DNA from: Yoonia tamlensis
GTDB lineage: Bacteria > Pseudomonadota > Alphaproteobacteria > Rhodobacterales > Rhodobacteraceae
Assembly: GCF_900115105.1 (NCBI RefSeq)
Contig: NZ_FOYP01000003.1
Span: 169,972 to 233,971 of the forward strand
Direction of reading: 5' to 3'
Length of the DNA stretch: 64,000 nt
Shown: positions 25,579 through 36,118 of the stretch, piece after piece
Layout: the number at the start of each line of letters is the position of its first letter
How positions within the stretch are numbered: the stretch's first letter is position 1
Program-made: the position numbers and the translations under genes
The notes under the pieces: model-generated
Database searches by the model: none
What the model was told of the DNA's origin: nothing
The model's input: only the letters and a program-made list of their open reading frames with translations

Positions 25579-27513
25579 ATGACCCGCGTTTTTGTTCTGC
25601 TTGCCATGCTGTTGGGGTTTTCGCCCGCCGCGCAGGCCCAAGATCTCCAGAATCTGCTACAATCGCACGCCCAAGAGGTCGCGGACCCCGGTCGTCAAAG
25701 CGTCGGTATCGTGCTGGATGATCTGGCAGGCTCTGGCATCCCGCAAGTCGCGACATTCCTCGAACAGTGGCAGGAAAAGAACGTGTGGCAAGGCCCCGAA
25801 GGCCTGTTCTTTATCGCCACAGAGGATGGCGACACACTTACGCTGACCGACATTGATAGCGGCGAACAATCGACCGCCCCAGCCGCAGGATTTACCCAGC
25901 TGAAACCGAACGGCGGCGTGCGCCGCGTGATTGGCACGGCGCTGGTCCAGTTCCAGCTGATGGACCCCGACCTGACCCGCCGCACCACCGCCGTTGCATC
26001 CATCGCGCGCCGCCCCGAGCCGGACCAGCTTGCGCCATTGCTTGGATCAATTGCAGGCGAGGTCGATGCGACGCTGAAAGCCCGCAAAATCCAGCTCGCC
26101 AATTTCCTATCTGCCAGTTTTGCGGATGAAGCCGCCGACCGGATCGCCGCGATTGACAGTCTGGCGACCGATGTCAGCGTTGAAGCCCGCGCTGTGCTGA
26201 ACCAGATCCTGACGACTAGCCCAGACATGGCCGCCGAGCTACCCACCGATGCGAACATCGCGCGCGTCCTGACACCGGGCGCCGATATGTCGCTTGATGC
26301 CGCCTATGCGTTGCTGGTCGATGCCGGTTTGGCCGCGCCAGTTACATCGCAAGAGGCAATCAAATCTGCGCTGTCTGAAAACATTACCGGCGGCCGCGTC
26401 GGGGACATGCCGCTTGTGCAATTGCACACATTGGAAAACCGTGCCCGCGCCTATGCGCAGCTTGCCGATGCTGGCACCGTACCCCCGCTTGTCACCACCG
26501 GTGACCGCGATGCCGCGCTTGCGGGCTATGTCTTCTTTGAAACCTATGATGAGGCCGACAGCGCCATCACAGATGCGGCGCAAGCGGCGCTTGCCTCGGT
26601 AGAAACGCGCGTTGCCGTTGGCCAAGCTGCCGATTTGACCTTGGACGCGCTGTCGCTGGCGTCGATCTATTTCCTTGCAGCGATTGGACTGGCCATCACA
26701 TTCGGCGTCATGGGCGTGATCAACATGGCACATGGCGAATTTATCATGATGGGTGCCTATACGGGCTATGTCGTGCAATTGTTCATCCCCAATTACACCG
26801 CGTCGATCATCATCGCGCTGCCACTGGCGTTTGCCGTGACATTCGCAGCAGGTGTCGCGATGGAACGGCTGGTGATCCGGCATCTGTACCACCGCCCGCT
26901 AGAGACACTGCTTGCGACCTTCGGGATTTCGATCGCGCTGCAACAACTGGCCAAGAATATTTTCGGCACCCAAGCCCGCCCGCTGACATCGCCTGCGTGG
27001 CTTGATGGGGCGCTGGTATTCAACGATGTCGTGCAGATCAGCTATATCCGCATTGCGATTTTTGTTCTGGCGGTGATCTTCTTGTTCTTGATCCTTTTCG
27101 TTCTCAAACGCACCCGTCTGGGGCTAGAAGTCCGCGCAGTCACCCAAAACCCCGGCATGGCCGCATCCATGGGGATCAATCCCGACCGGATCAATATGCT
27201 GACCTTCGGGCTTGGGTCGGGGATCGCGGGGATCGCGGGTGTTGCGATTGGGCTTTACGCCAAGGTCACGTCAGAAATGGGCGCCGATTATATTGTGCAA
27301 TCGTTTATGACCGTGGTTGTCGGCGGCGTCGGCAACGTTTGGGGCACGCTTGCGGGTGCGTCGCTGATTGGTTTCCTGCAAAAGGGCATCGAATGGCTGA
27401 ACCCGTCCAATACGCTGGCGGCGCAGACCTATATGATCCTGTTCATCATTCTCTTTATTCAGTTCCGGCCCAAAGGCATTGTTGCCCTCAAAGGCCGGGC
27501 GGCGGCGGACTAA
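25579..27513 (+). CDS. urtB: urea ABC transporter permease
   Basis: A 644-aa inner-membrane permease. It has a signal peptide (1-21, ending AAQAQ), an approximately 330-residue periplasmic N-terminal region with helical repeats, then a LivH-type permease domain with MGVINMAHGEFIMMGAYTGY, TFGISIALQQ and the QSFMTVVVGGVGNVWGT coupling region. The long N-terminal domain is normal for proteobacterial UrtB but absent from LivH. Confidence 0.93.
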   Translation: MTRVFVLLAMLLGFSPAAQAQDLQNLLQSHAQEVADPGRQSVGIVLDDLAGSGIPQVATFLEQWQEKNVWQGPEGLFFIATEDGDTLTLTDIDSGEQSTAPAAGFTQLKPNGGVRRVIGTALVQFQLMDPDLTRRTTAVASIARRPEPDQLAPLLGSIAGEVDATLKARKIQLANFLSASFADEAADRIAAIDSLATDVSVEARAVLNQILTTSPDMAAELPTDANIARVLTPGADMSLDAAYALLVDAGLAAPVTSQEAIKSALSENITGGRVGDMPLVQLHTLENRARAYAQLADAGTVPPLVTTGDRDAALAGYVFFETYDEADSAITDAAQAALASVETRVAVGQAADLTLDALSLASIYFLAAIGLAITFGVMGVINMAHGEFIMMGAYTGYVVQLFIPNYTASIIIALPLAFAVTFAAGVAMERLVIRHLYHRPLETLLATFGISIALQQLAKNIFGTQARPLTSPAWLDGALVFNDVVQISYIRIAIFVLAVIFLFLILFVLKRTRLGLEVRAVTQNPGMAASMGINPDRINMLTFGLGSGIAGIAGVAIGLYAKVTSEMGADYIVQSFMTVVVGGVGNVWGTLAGASLIGFLQKGIEWLNPSNTLAAQTYMILFIILFIQFRPKGIVALKGRAAAD

Positions 27514-27517
27514 TCCC

Positions 27518-28681
27518 ATGAAAAACAGCTTTCTCATTCGCAATCCGTCAACGCTTTGGTTCTTGCTGGCGCTTAGCCTGTTCACAATCGGCGTGACGAT
27601 CTTGTCCGAGGCAGGGCTTGGCATTATGTCCACGTCCTTTGTCAAAACCTTGGGTAAAACGCTTTGCCTTTGCCTGATCGCCGTCGCGATGGATGTGGTC
27701 TGGGGCTACTGCGGAATCTTAAGCCTTGGGCATTTCGCATTCTTCGGGATCGGCGGCTATGCCGTTGGCATGTGGCTGATGTATGCGCGCACCGAAGGGA
27801 TCGTTCTTGAAGGCTTCGCCGCGCAGACAATCCCGCCAACGGCCCAAGAAATCACCGACGCCATCGGCAACCAGATTTTCGGTGTTGTAGGCAGTTCTGA
27901 ATTTCCAATGATTTGGGCGTTTTCCGACAGCTTGTTCATGCAGCTAATGCTTGTCGTGCTGGTGCCCGGTCTGCTTGCGCTTTTGTTCGGCTGGTTGGCA
28001 TTCCGCAGCCGTGTCACGGGCGTTTACCTGTCGATCTTGACCCAAGCAATGACGCTCGCGCTTGCGCTTTATCTGTTTCAAAACGATAGCGGCTTGCGCG
28101 GCAATAACGGGCTGTCCGGCCTCCAAAATATCCCCGGCTATGAAAACACGCCACAATCCACGATCTCGCTCGCGTTCTTCTATGCTTCGGCGCTGGCTGT
28201 TGCCTTGGGCTATGTGCTGTTTGCGTGGATCACATCGGGCAAGATGGGCAGCGTGATCAAGGCGATCCGCGATAATGAATCGCGCGTGCGTTTCTTGGGT
28301 TATCACGTCGAAAGCTACAAACTGTTCGTCTTTACCATCACTGCCGTTGTCGCAGCCATCGCGGGCGCGCTCTATTACCCGCAGGCGGGCATCATCAACC
28401 CCGCCGAAATCGCACCGATTGCGTCGATTTATCTTGCGGTTTGGGTGGCCATCGGCGGGCGTGGGCGGCTGTATGGCGCGGTCATTGGCGCGGCGTTCGT
28501 GTCGCTGCTTTCAAGCTGGTTCACCGGCGGTGGCGCCCCTGCCATCCCACTTGGGTTTTATACGATCCAATGGACAGACTGGTGGCTAGTGCTGCTTGGC
28601 CTGTCGTTTGTTGCCGTCACACTTTACGCACCCAAAGGCATCGGCGGGCTGTTTGATTATCTGGTGAGGAAACCATCATGA
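27518..28681 (+). CDS. urtC: urea ABC transporter permease
   Basis: A 387-aa LivM-type permease with about ten membrane helices, including WGYCGILSLGHFAFFGIGGYAVGM and the cytoplasmic coupling segment AIRDNESRVRFLGY. The start is the ATG 4 bp after the urtB stop. The 3' end overlaps urtD by 4 bp (ATGA). Confidence 0.95.
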   Translation: MKNSFLIRNPSTLWFLLALSLFTIGVTILSEAGLGIMSTSFVKTLGKTLCLCLIAVAMDVVWGYCGILSLGHFAFFGIGGYAVGMWLMYARTEGIVLEGFAAQTIPPTAQEITDAIGNQIFGVVGSSEFPMIWAFSDSLFMQLMLVVLVPGLLALLFGWLAFRSRVTGVYLSILTQAMTLALALYLFQNDSGLRGNNGLSGLQNIPGYENTPQSTISLAFFYASALAVALGYVLFAWITSGKMGSVIKAIRDNESRVRFLGYHVESYKLFVFTITAVVAAIAGALYYPQAGIINPAEIAPIASIYLAVWVAIGGRGRLYGAVIGAAFVSLLSSWFTGGGAPAIPLGFYTIQWTDWWLVLLGLSFVAVTLYAPKGIGGLFDYLVRKPS

Positions 28682-29421
28682 GCACCCTTCTCGAAGTCGA
28701 TGGCGTCTCGGTCAGTTTTGACGGCTTTCGCGCGATCAACAACCTATCGATCCAAATCGGCGAACCAGAATTGCGCGCAGTGATTGGGCCGAATGGCGCA
28801 GGCAAAACCACGTTTATGGATATCATCACCGGCAAGACAAAGCCTGACTCGGGCCGTGTTACATGGGGGGATCGCAATATTTCCCTGCTTGGCATGTCCG
28901 AAAGCGAAATCGCAATGGAAGGGATCGGGCGCAAGTTCCAGAAACCCACCGTATTTGAAGACCAGACCGTGCGCGAAAACCTTGCTATGGCGCTGCGCAA
29001 TCCTCGTGGGCCGTTTGCCGTGCTGTTCTACAAGAAAACCCTCGAAGGGGCCGCGCGTATCGAAGAGATTGCCGAAGAAATCGGTCTGTCAGACAGCCTG
29101 ACCCGTAAATCGGGTGAACTCAGCCACGGGCAAAAACAATGGCTCGAAATCGGGATGTTGCTGGCGCAAGATCCGCGCCTGTTGCTGGTCGATGAACCTG
29201 CAGCGGGGATGACCACAGCCGAACGCGAATTGACCACCGATCTGCTGAAACGCGCGGCGAAAACCCGCGCCGTGGTCGTGGTTGAACATGATATGGAATT
29301 CGTACGCCGCCTTGATTGCAAGGTCACCGTGCTGCACGAAGGGTCGGTTCTGGCGGAAGGGTCATTGGACCACGTCACCGCCGATAAAACCGTGATCGAC
29401 GTATATTTGGGGCGCGCATAA
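28678..29421 (+). CDS. urtD: urea ABC transporter ATP-binding protein
   Basis: A 247-aa ATPase with Walker A GPNGAGKT, the signature region LSHGQKQW (LSGGQ variant typical of LivG/UrtD) and Walker B LLLVDEPAAGM. Coupled to urtC and urtE by 4-bp and 1-bp overlaps. Forms the ATPase heterodimer with UrtE. Confidence 0.95.
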   Translation: MSTLLEVDGVSVSFDGFRAINNLSIQIGEPELRAVIGPNGAGKTTFMDIITGKTKPDSGRVTWGDRNISLLGMSESEIAMEGIGRKFQKPTVFEDQTVRENLAMALRNPRGPFAVLFYKKTLEGAARIEEIAEEIGLSDSLTRKSGELSHGQKQWLEIGMLLAQDPRLLLVDEPAAGMTTAERELTTDLLKRAAKTRAVVVVEHDMEFVRRLDCKVTVLHEGSVLAEGSLDHVTADKTVIDVYLGRA

Positions 29422-30116
29422 TGTTGAATGTCCAAGATCTGACCCTACATTATGGGCAAAGCCAGATTCTGAATGGTATTTCGTTGAATGCGCCAGTTGG
29501 CGAGGTCACTGCGGTGATGGGCACCAATGGCGTTGGCAAGACCAGCCTGCTCAAGGCGATTTCGGGGCGTCATCCCTATACGGATGGCACGCTTTCGGTC
29601 GGTGATCAAATTCTTGACCACCCGTCTGCATTTGCAGCGGCGCGTGCGGGCATTGCCTATGTGCCGCAAGGCCGCGAGATTTTCCCGCTGATGACGGTGC
29701 AAGAAAACCTTGAAACCGCCTTTGCTTGCCTGCCCAGCGAAGACCGCCAGATCCCTGACGAAATTTTTCGCTTGTTTCCGGTGCTATTGGACATGAAAGC
29801 AAGGCGCGGCGGCGATCTGTCCGGCGGGCAGCAACAGCAGCTTGCCATCGCCCGCGCGCTGATCACAAGGCCCAAAGTGTTGTTGCTGGACGAGCCGACC
29901 GAAGGCATCCAGCCCAATATCATCCAGCAAATCGGTCGTACAATTGATTTGCTCCGCGAACAGGGCAATATGGCAATCGTGTTGGTCGAACAGAACTTTG
30001 ACTTTGCATACGGGCTTGCGGACCGGTTTGTCGTGATGACGCGCGGCGAAGTCAAACGCCGCGCCGATAAGGCCAATGTTACGCCCGCGCAAATGCTGGA
30101 AGAACTGGCGCTTTAG
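29421..30116 (+). CDS. urtE: urea ABC transporter ATP-binding protein
   Basis: A 231-aa ATPase of the LivF/UrtE group with Walker A GTNGVGKT, signature LSGGQQQQ and Walker B LLLDEPTEGIQPNII, the last typical of UrtE. Last gene of the operon; its stop lies only 11 bp from the stop of the convergent fhs gene. Urease genes are not in this window. Confidence 0.95.
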   Translation: MLNVQDLTLHYGQSQILNGISLNAPVGEVTAVMGTNGVGKTSLLKAISGRHPYTDGTLSVGDQILDHPSAFAAARAGIAYVPQGREIFPLMTVQENLETAFACLPSEDRQIPDEIFRLFPVLLDMKARRGGDLSGGQQQQLAIARALITRPKVLLLDEPTEGIQPNIIQQIGRTIDLLREQGNMAIVLVEQNFDFAYGLADRFVVMTRGEVKRRADKANVTPAQMLEELAL

Positions 30117-30127
30117 CGCTGGAGGGA

Positions 30128-31804
30128 TCAGAACAGGCCTTCGATTTCACCCGCCGCATTCAGTCCGATTTCAAGCGCGGCCGGATTGCGGGGCAGTCCG
30201 GGCATCGTCATGATTTCCCCGCAGATCACCACGATAAACCCCGCGCCCGCACTTAGCCGGACCTCGCGGATCGGCACCGAATGTCCGCTGGGCGCGCCGC
30301 GCAGATTGGGATCGGTTGAAAACGAATATTGCGTCTTGGCCATACATACGGGAAAATGCCCATATCCCGCGTCTTCCCACTGGCGCAGCTGATCGCGGAT
30401 TTTCTTGTCGGCCAAGACTTCGTCGGCGTTATAGATGCGGGTGGCAATCGTCTTGATCTTATCGAACAGGCGCATCTCATCCGGATAGAGCGGCGCAAAT
30501 TGCGCGACACCTGCATCAGCGATCGCGGCCACGCGGGTAGCAAGATCAACTGTTCCCGCACTGCCCAGTTCCCAATGGCGGCACAAGATTGCCTCTGACC
30601 CCTGGCTTTTGGCATATGCTTTGATCGCGTCGACTTCGGCATCTGTGTCGGTCACAAAATGGTTGATCGCGACCACAACAGGCACCCCAAAAGCCTTGAG
30701 GTTGCTAATATGGCGACCAAGGTTCGGGCAACCGTCCTTAACTGCTTGCACATTTTCGGCCCCTAGGTCGGGCTTGGCCACGCCACCATTCATCTTCATC
30801 GCGCGCACGGTCGCGACCAGCACAACACAATCGGGGGCCAACCCGGCCTTGCGGCATTTGATGTTCATGAACTTTTCAGCACCCAGATCAGCGCCAAATC
30901 CGGCCTCGGTTACCACGTAATCGGCCAATTTCAGCGCCGTATTGGTCGCAATGACGCTGTTGCACCCGTGTGCGATATTGGCAAACGGGCCGCCATGCAC
31001 AAATGCAGGGTTATTTTCCAAGGTCTGCACCAAATTGGGCTGCATCGCATCCTTGAGCAGCACGGTCATTGCGCCATCCGCCCCGATATCGCGGGCATAG
31101 ATTGGCGTGCGCGCGCGGGTATAGGCGACGATGATATCGCCCAGCCGCTTTTGCAAATCCTGCAGGCTTGTTGAAAGGCACAAGATCGCCATGACTTCGC
31201 TTGCTACGGTAATGTCAAATCCGGTTTGACGCGGAAAGCCGTTACTGACACCGCCTAGCGATACCACGGTATCGCGTAGCGCCCTGTCGTTCATATCCAT
31301 AACGCGGCGCCAGACAATCCGCCGTTCGTCGATCTCAAGCTCGTTGCCCCAATAGATATGGTTATCAATCATTGCGCTTAGCAGGTTATGCGCGCTGGTG
31401 ATCGCATGGAAATCGCCGGTGAAATGCAGGTTCATTTCTTCCATCGGCACGACTTGCGCATTGCCACCGCCAGCCGCCCCGCCCTTCATGCCGAAACACG
31501 GACCAAGCGATGCCTCGCGGATACAAATCGCCGTTTTCTTGCCGATCCGGTTCAAACCGTCACCCAGCCCGACTGTGGTTGTCGTCTTGCCCTCGCCGGC
31601 AGGCGTCGGGTTGATGGCGGTCACAAGGATCAGCTTGCCGGACTTGTTGCCCTGCACGGAATTGATGAAATCCTGACTGACCTTGGCCTTGTCGTGGCCA
31701 TAGGGAAGCAAATGCGTCGCGTCGATCCCCAGCTTGGCACCGATCACCTGGATGGGCTGTTTCTTTGCTGCGCGGGCAATTTCGATATCGGACAGATAAC
31801 GCAT
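30128..31804 (-). CDS. fhs: formate-tetrahydrofolate ligase
   Basis: ATP-dependent formation of 10-formyl-THF from formate and THF. The 558-aa protein has the P-loop-like segment [33 protein letters not shown] and the C-terminal [12 protein letters not shown], all diagnostic of FTHFS. I choose the ATG of [10 protein letters not shown] because AGGAG lies 8 bp upstream; the ATG two codons earlier is too close to that site. In marine Rhodobacteraceae it feeds one-carbon units from methylated compounds or serves purine synthesis. Confidence 0.95.
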   Translation of the reverse strand: MRYLSDIEIARAAKKQPIQVIGAKLGIDATHLLPYGHDKAKVSQDFINSVQGNKSGKLILVTAINPTPAGEGKTTTTVGLGDGLNRIGKKTAICIREASLGPCFGMKGGAAGGGNAQVVPMEEMNLHFTGDFHAITSAHNLLSAMIDNHIYWGNELEIDERRIVWRRVMDMNDRALRDTVVSLGGVSNGFPRQTGFDITVASEVMAILCLSTSLQDLQKRLGDIIVAYTRARTPIYARDIGADGAMTVLLKDAMQPNLVQTLENNPAFVHGGPFANIAHGCNSVIATNTALKLADYVVTEAGFGADLGAEKFMNIKCRKAGLAPDCVVLVATVRAMKMNGGVAKPDLGAENVQAVKDGCPNLGRHISNLKAFGVPVVVAINHFVTDTDAEVDAIKAYAKSQGSEAILCRHWELGSAGTVDLATRVAAIADAGVAQFAPLYPDEMRLFDKIKTIATRIYNADEVLADKKIRDQLRQWEDAGYGHFPVCMAKTQYSFSTDPNLRGAPSGHSVPIREVRLSAGAGFIVVICGEIMTMPGLPRNPAALEIGLNAAGEIEGLF

Positions 31805-31934
31805 TGGCATGGCTCCTTTGTACAAACGACCTTTGGGTCTGTGTTTGCTATGTTGCCACTATCTGACTTTTTTGCACAACTCCCAGATTTACCGGCGTTT
31901 TGTGTCAACTATTTGATGCGTCCCGCAGACCGCG

Positions 31935-32891
31935 CTAGGGTTGCGCCGCCCGTTTTGCGGCCGCGCGCAAAAGCGCACCAACGATCGCGCGCTGCTTATC
32001 GGTAAAGGCCGACTGTGCAAGCGCCGGTTCCGGTCCATCCTGATCAGCCGTGTCGAACAGTTGTGCATCATCCGGAAAGAACGCCTGCCGCAGCGCTTCG
32101 TTTTCTTCGGCAAAGTTTGCGAGCAGTGCTTTGGCAGCGGCGTTTTCCATCACTGCGCCCGAAAACCGTGGCAGTTCTTGCATTGGCAAAGACCGGAAGA
32201 CTTTCCTTACATGCACCTCGGGGACGCTGCGCACCAGTTGCATCAGTTCCAACACTTCGATCGACGGGGTGGCATTTGCCGAAACCTGTGACGCTGGAAA
32301 CCCCTCTTCAGTGATATCAATGCCAATTAGCTGCATGAAATCGCGCACGACATCGCCTTGCGGAAATGCATTTGGATCAAACCGTCGAAAGACAAAATCG
32401 GCTTCAGGCTAGGCCGCCTGCCAACGGGCGACAAGGTGGCCATAATTTCCGGCACCTGTGCCAAATTTGGCAATGAAATTTTCAAATCCGATCTTGGTTT
32501 TTGCCGTTTTCAGTTTTTGCTTATACGAGCTTGCCAGATATTTACTCTGCCGACGGAAATAGCCGACAATCATGACGCTTGTCTGCTCTTGCAGCGCAAG
32601 CAATTCGCGCAGTTTTGCCGGATCCACTTCCGAGAGCATCTCTGAACTCAGCACAAGGGTCTGCGCCGGGCTTTTGTCGATCATCCCTCGCACCATAGTC
32701 GCCAGCTTTGCGGCGCGGGCGCGGTCACCGCTGCGCATTGCGACGCTTAGATCATTGTAGGATCCGTTGCGATTGCGCGGCAGAAAATCAAATCCGCGCC
32801 GCCGCAAGTAATCGGCATTGTCGCGCGCAAAACGCTGGATTGCAGTCGAACCGGTTTTGGGCAATCCGATATGAATCCATTATGTTTGCAT
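31935..32891 (-). pseudogene. sulfotransferase-like gene with two in-frame stops
   Basis: One continuous reading frame encodes a sulfotransferase-like protein beginning WIHIGLPKTGSTAIQ, the 5'-phosphosulfate loop of PAPS sulfotransferases. The frame is broken twice with no frameshift: a TAA at 32880-32882, codon 4 after the ATG at 32891, and a TAG at 32409-32411 after ARWQAA. Beyond the TAG the same frame continues as PEADFVFRRFDP through to a stop at 31935. The ATG at 32891 lies 5 bp after the stop of the upstream glycosyltransferase gene, so it was the second gene of that unit. An intact start (TTG 32864) would still give a protein cut at the TAG. Confidence 0.75.
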
Positions 32892-32896
32892 ATGCG

Positions 32897-33961
32897 TTAG
32901 CCTTCTTGCGCGGGCTGCGCTTCGGCTTTGCGTTGCGAAACTGATCCCGGAAGACCCGAATGCCGATAGACCATATCAATAAATTCGGCCCAATCCGCGC
33001 GATCTTTGATATCTGCGATTTTGGCGCGGTGCCATGCGACGGCTTGCGCGTGCAGTTCTGTCAAAACCTTATCCGAATGAAGCTTTTCCAGCTCTTCCAA
33101 CATCCCGGGCACGTGTCGCAAGATTGAATAATCACGTGTGTAATTCGTGTTCATCGCGTCGAAATACTCTTGGCCCTGATCCATATTCACATGGTTGGTG
33201 CGGCCGCGGTCGCGCTTGACCAGAAAACTGTCAGAACTGCGGATCGCATAATGGTGAAGCCGCGCGAAATCGTGGCGGAACCCTGACCAGGTGCGCCATG
33301 TTATGGTTTTTGCGTCAACGGTGTTGCCACCTGCATCGCGCCAAACCACATCATCATATGGCGAAGGCGCGTCCTCAGGCAGATCTTTGGGGACATTGAT
33401 TTTCGGGCGATGCACGCCCATGCGGTCAAACGTTCCGTTGTTGCGAAAAATCGTCTTAACGCCGGCGCCGCGAAAATTGGAAAATGAACCTTCGTCGGCG
33501 CATTGGAAAAACTGCTCGGTCAGCGGCAGATCGTCGTAATGGCGGCGCGTGCCATTTCCAAACAGTTTCCAGCAAATCGATATCGCGTCCGCAGGGCCGC
33601 TTTTTTCAATAAGATCGGGCAGCGCCATGCCGCAGCGCAGGTTCAAAAACTCGTCCGCGTCCGCGCAGATAACCCAGTTCGCGGCTTTGAAATGCTCTGT
33701 CTTGGGCGCAAGCCGCAATGCCGCACGCTGGGGCGACAGTTCGCGCCCTTTGCGGCCGATTTTGCGGTCGTTGTTGTCAACGTGACCGGCCAGTCCCAGT
33801 TCTTGAAGACGCATTGCAATTGCATCGGTGCCATCCGCGCAATCATTCGTATAAATCAGAAAATCGTCAAAGCCGATGGCACGATTAAACGCGATCCATT
33901 CCAGCATGAACGGGGCTTCGTTTTTCATTGTCGTTACAATGAGAAAGCGTTCTTTATTCAC
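32897..33961 (-). CDS. glycosyltransferase family 2-like protein
   Basis: A 354-aa cytoplasmic protein of the Glyco_tranf_2_4 group. It opens with RFLIVTTMKNEAPFMLEW and has the nucleotide-sugar/metal motif CADADEFLN near residue 100; ICWKLFGNGT is conserved in this family. Probably modifies a surface polysaccharide. It is followed immediately by the broken sulfotransferase-like gene and is divergent from another glycosyltransferase, suggesting a small surface-glycan locus. Confidence 0.8.
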   Translation of the reverse strand: MNKERFLIVTTMKNEAPFMLEWIAFNRAIGFDDFLIYTNDCADGTDAIAMRLQELGLAGHVDNNDRKIGRKGRELSPQRAALRLAPKTEHFKAANWVICADADEFLNLRCGMALPDLIEKSGPADAISICWKLFGNGTRRHYDDLPLTEQFFQCADEGSFSNFRGAGVKTIFRNNGTFDRMGVHRPKINVPKDLPEDAPSPYDDVVWRDAGGNTVDAKTITWRTWSGFRHDFARLHHYAIRSSDSFLVKRDRGRTNHVNMDQGQEYFDAMNTNYTRDYSILRHVPGMLEELEKLHSDKVLTELHAQAVAWHRAKIADIKDRADWAEFIDMVYRHSGLPGSVSQRKAEAQPAQEG

Positions 33962-34144
33962 TTGTCACCTGCTCGATATGTCAGGAACTTACTTTCACAT
34001 ATATCAATAAATGTATCAACGACCCAGCGCGCATTCTTTGTATCACATCGGTGCAGGCAATTGCGCTTGAGAAACCTTATTGCGATGCAGCCTACGGTAC
34101 GTTAGAAAACCGCGCTAAGATTACCCAATATTCAGGTGTTTACG

Positions 34145-35008
34145 ATGGCAAAGCTTCCCCCGATTGGTGCACTATGGATTGGCGGGTCGTTGACTTGGCT
34201 AGAACAGCTTTGCCTGAAATCCTTTGTCGATCAGGGGCATCAGATGATCCTGTATACCTATGGCGAAGTCAAAGGCGTGCCCGAAGGCGTCGAAATCCGC
34301 GATGGCAACGATATTCTGGCGACAGACCGGTTTGTGACGCATGAACGGACTGGGTCGGTCGCGCTGTTTTCGGATCTGTTCCGGTTTCACCTGATCGCCA
34401 AGGACCCTGAAATCATCTATGTCGACACGGATGTTTATTCCGTGCGCCCCTTCCCTGGGGGCGAAAGCCATATTTTTGGCTACGAAGTCTATAGCGAAGC
34501 ACGTCAAAGAGGGCAGGTTAACGGTGCTATCCTGCGGATGCCTCAGGATAGTCCTGCGCTGAACGGCTTGCTTGAATTTACGGCAGACGAATACGCGATT
34601 CCCGATTGGTTACCGCGCCTTCATCTGAAACCGATCCTGGCGCGCGCTGCCGCAGGGGACCCGATGCATGTATCCGAAATGAAATGGGGAATTTGGGGAC
34701 CGCTGGGTGTCACGGCTTTCCTGAACAAAAGCGGCGAAATCAAACATGCGCGCACAACGGATGTCTATTATCCGGTTCATTTTGCGAACCGCCGGATTTT
34801 CACAAAGCGTCCAATGCTAACGCGGCGGCATTTTACGGATGAAACACGCTGCCTGCACATTTGGGCGCCGATCAAGAATTTCTGCGCAAAACGTTTTGGC
34901 GGTGTACCACCCGCGAACAGCTTTCTGGATGAGCGGCTGAAACACCACGGGATCGACCCGCACGCAGCGCCTGTGATCCCCCAAAAGGACCGCTCGGTGA
35001 TAGAGTGA
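34145..35008 (+). CDS. sugar-binding-DXD glycosyltransferase
   Basis: An approximately 287-aa protein of the glycosyltransferase-32/alpha-1,4-GlcNAc-transferase-like group. The metal-binding DXD lies in IIYVDTDVYSVRPF near residue 100, preceded by SDLFRFHLI, which is the diagnostic SD-x2-R-x3-L segment. A GTG three codons upstream is an alternative start. Likely acts on capsule or exopolysaccharide with the divergent glycosyltransferase. Confidence 0.75.
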   Translation: MAKLPPIGALWIGGSLTWLEQLCLKSFVDQGHQMILYTYGEVKGVPEGVEIRDGNDILATDRFVTHERTGSVALFSDLFRFHLIAKDPEIIYVDTDVYSVRPFPGGESHIFGYEVYSEARQRGQVNGAILRMPQDSPALNGLLEFTADEYAIPDWLPRLHLKPILARAAAGDPMHVSEMKWGIWGPLGVTAFLNKSGEIKHARTTDVYYPVHFANRRIFTKRPMLTRRHFTDETRCLHIWAPIKNFCAKRFGGVPPANSFLDERLKHHGIDPHAAPVIPQKDRSVIE

Positions 35009-35100
35009 CGCATCGCGGTGAACTGCCCGATCGGGCCTGCAATTCTATGCGCGCATGATCCCGAACCAAGGGCTGGTCCTGGGTTAGCGCGCCTGAACGA

Positions 35101-36117
35101 TCATCTTAGCGCGGTGCCGTGACTGTCAAAGAAATGCGTCCGGTCGGCATCGAACAGGACCGAAACATTTTCACCTGGTGCAAGGGTGGAATCGCCCAGC
35201 ACACGCACAGTGACCTGCCCCGCAGCAGCACAATCAAGCACCACGAATGTATCCGCGCCAAGATATTCGAGCACGTCAACCGTGCCTTCCAACTGCCCTG
35301 CCCCCGGTTTGACAAGGGTCGCATGTTCGGGGCGTAATCCGACCTGCGTCGCCCCTGTGGGTAACCTGAGGCCTGACACCGTATCTGCGGGCATGACGTT
35401 CATTTTTGGCGATCCGATGAACTGCGCCACAAACAGATTGGCGGGTTTTTCATACAATTCGCGCGGGGTGCCCACCTGCGCAATATAACCGCCATCAAGC
35501 ACTACGATCCGGTCGGCCAATGTCATTGCTTCAACCTGATCATGGGTCACATAGATCATGGTGGATTTCAGCGTTTGGTGCAGCTTGGCGATTTCATAGC
35601 GCATTTCTACGCGCAAGGATGCATCCAGATTGGACAGCGGTTCGTCAAACAAAAACGCGGTCGGATCGCGCACGATTGACCGCCCGATTGCGACACGCTG
35701 GCGTTGTCCGCCTGACAGGTCTTTGGGGCGGCGGTCCATATAGGCGTCAAGCTTGAGCACGCGCGCGGCCTCGTCTACTTTGGCGGCGACGGCATCGGCG
35801 GCCATGCCCGCAGATTTCAGCGGAAACCCAACGTTATCGCGCACCGACATATGCGGATAAAGCGCATAAGACTGAAACACCATCGCCAGCCCGCGTTTGG
35901 CGGGTGGTTCAGCTGTCGCATCGCGATCATCAATCATGATCTGCCCACGGCTGGTTTCCTCTAGCCCCGCAATCATCCGCAACAGGGTCGATTTCCCGCA
36001 TCCTGACGGGCCTACAAAAATGATGAATTCTCCCTCGGCGATATCAAGATCAATACCCTTGATCACCTGCACATTGCCGAACCATTTTTCGACTGCGTTA
36101 AGCGTGATGGACCCCAT
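35101..36117 (-). CDS. sugar ABC transporter ATPase (UgpC/MalK/AglK type)
   Basis: A 338-aa CUT1-type ATPase. It has Walker A GPSGCGKS, signature LSGGQRQR, Walker [12 protein letters not shown] and switch His in [12 protein letters not shown], plus a C-terminal TOBE/regulatory domain (VGLRPEHA). Last gene of the sugar operon, starting 1 bp after the glycosidase gene. Confidence 0.95.
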   Translation of the reverse strand: MGSITLNAVEKWFGNVQVIKGIDLDIAEGEFIIFVGPSGCGKSTLLRMIAGLEETSRGQIMIDDRDATAEPPAKRGLAMVFQSYALYPHMSVRDNVGFPLKSAGMAADAVAAKVDEAARVLKLDAYMDRRPKDLSGGQRQRVAIGRSIVRDPTAFLFDEPLSNLDASLRVEMRYEIAKLHQTLKSTMIYVTHDQVEAMTLADRIVVLDGGYIAQVGTPRELYEKPANLFVAQFIGSPKMNVMPADTVSGLRLPTGATQVGLRPEHATLVKPGAGQLEGTVDVLEYLGADTFVVLDCAAAGQVTVRVLGDSTLAPGENVSVLFDADRTHFFDSHGTALR

Positions 36118-36118
36118 T

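Noticed and set aside
35009..35100. GCCCGATCGGGC palindrome (35025-35036) as an operator
   Set aside because: It lies between two convergent genes, far from any start, and has no T-tract; chance or weak terminator is as likely.
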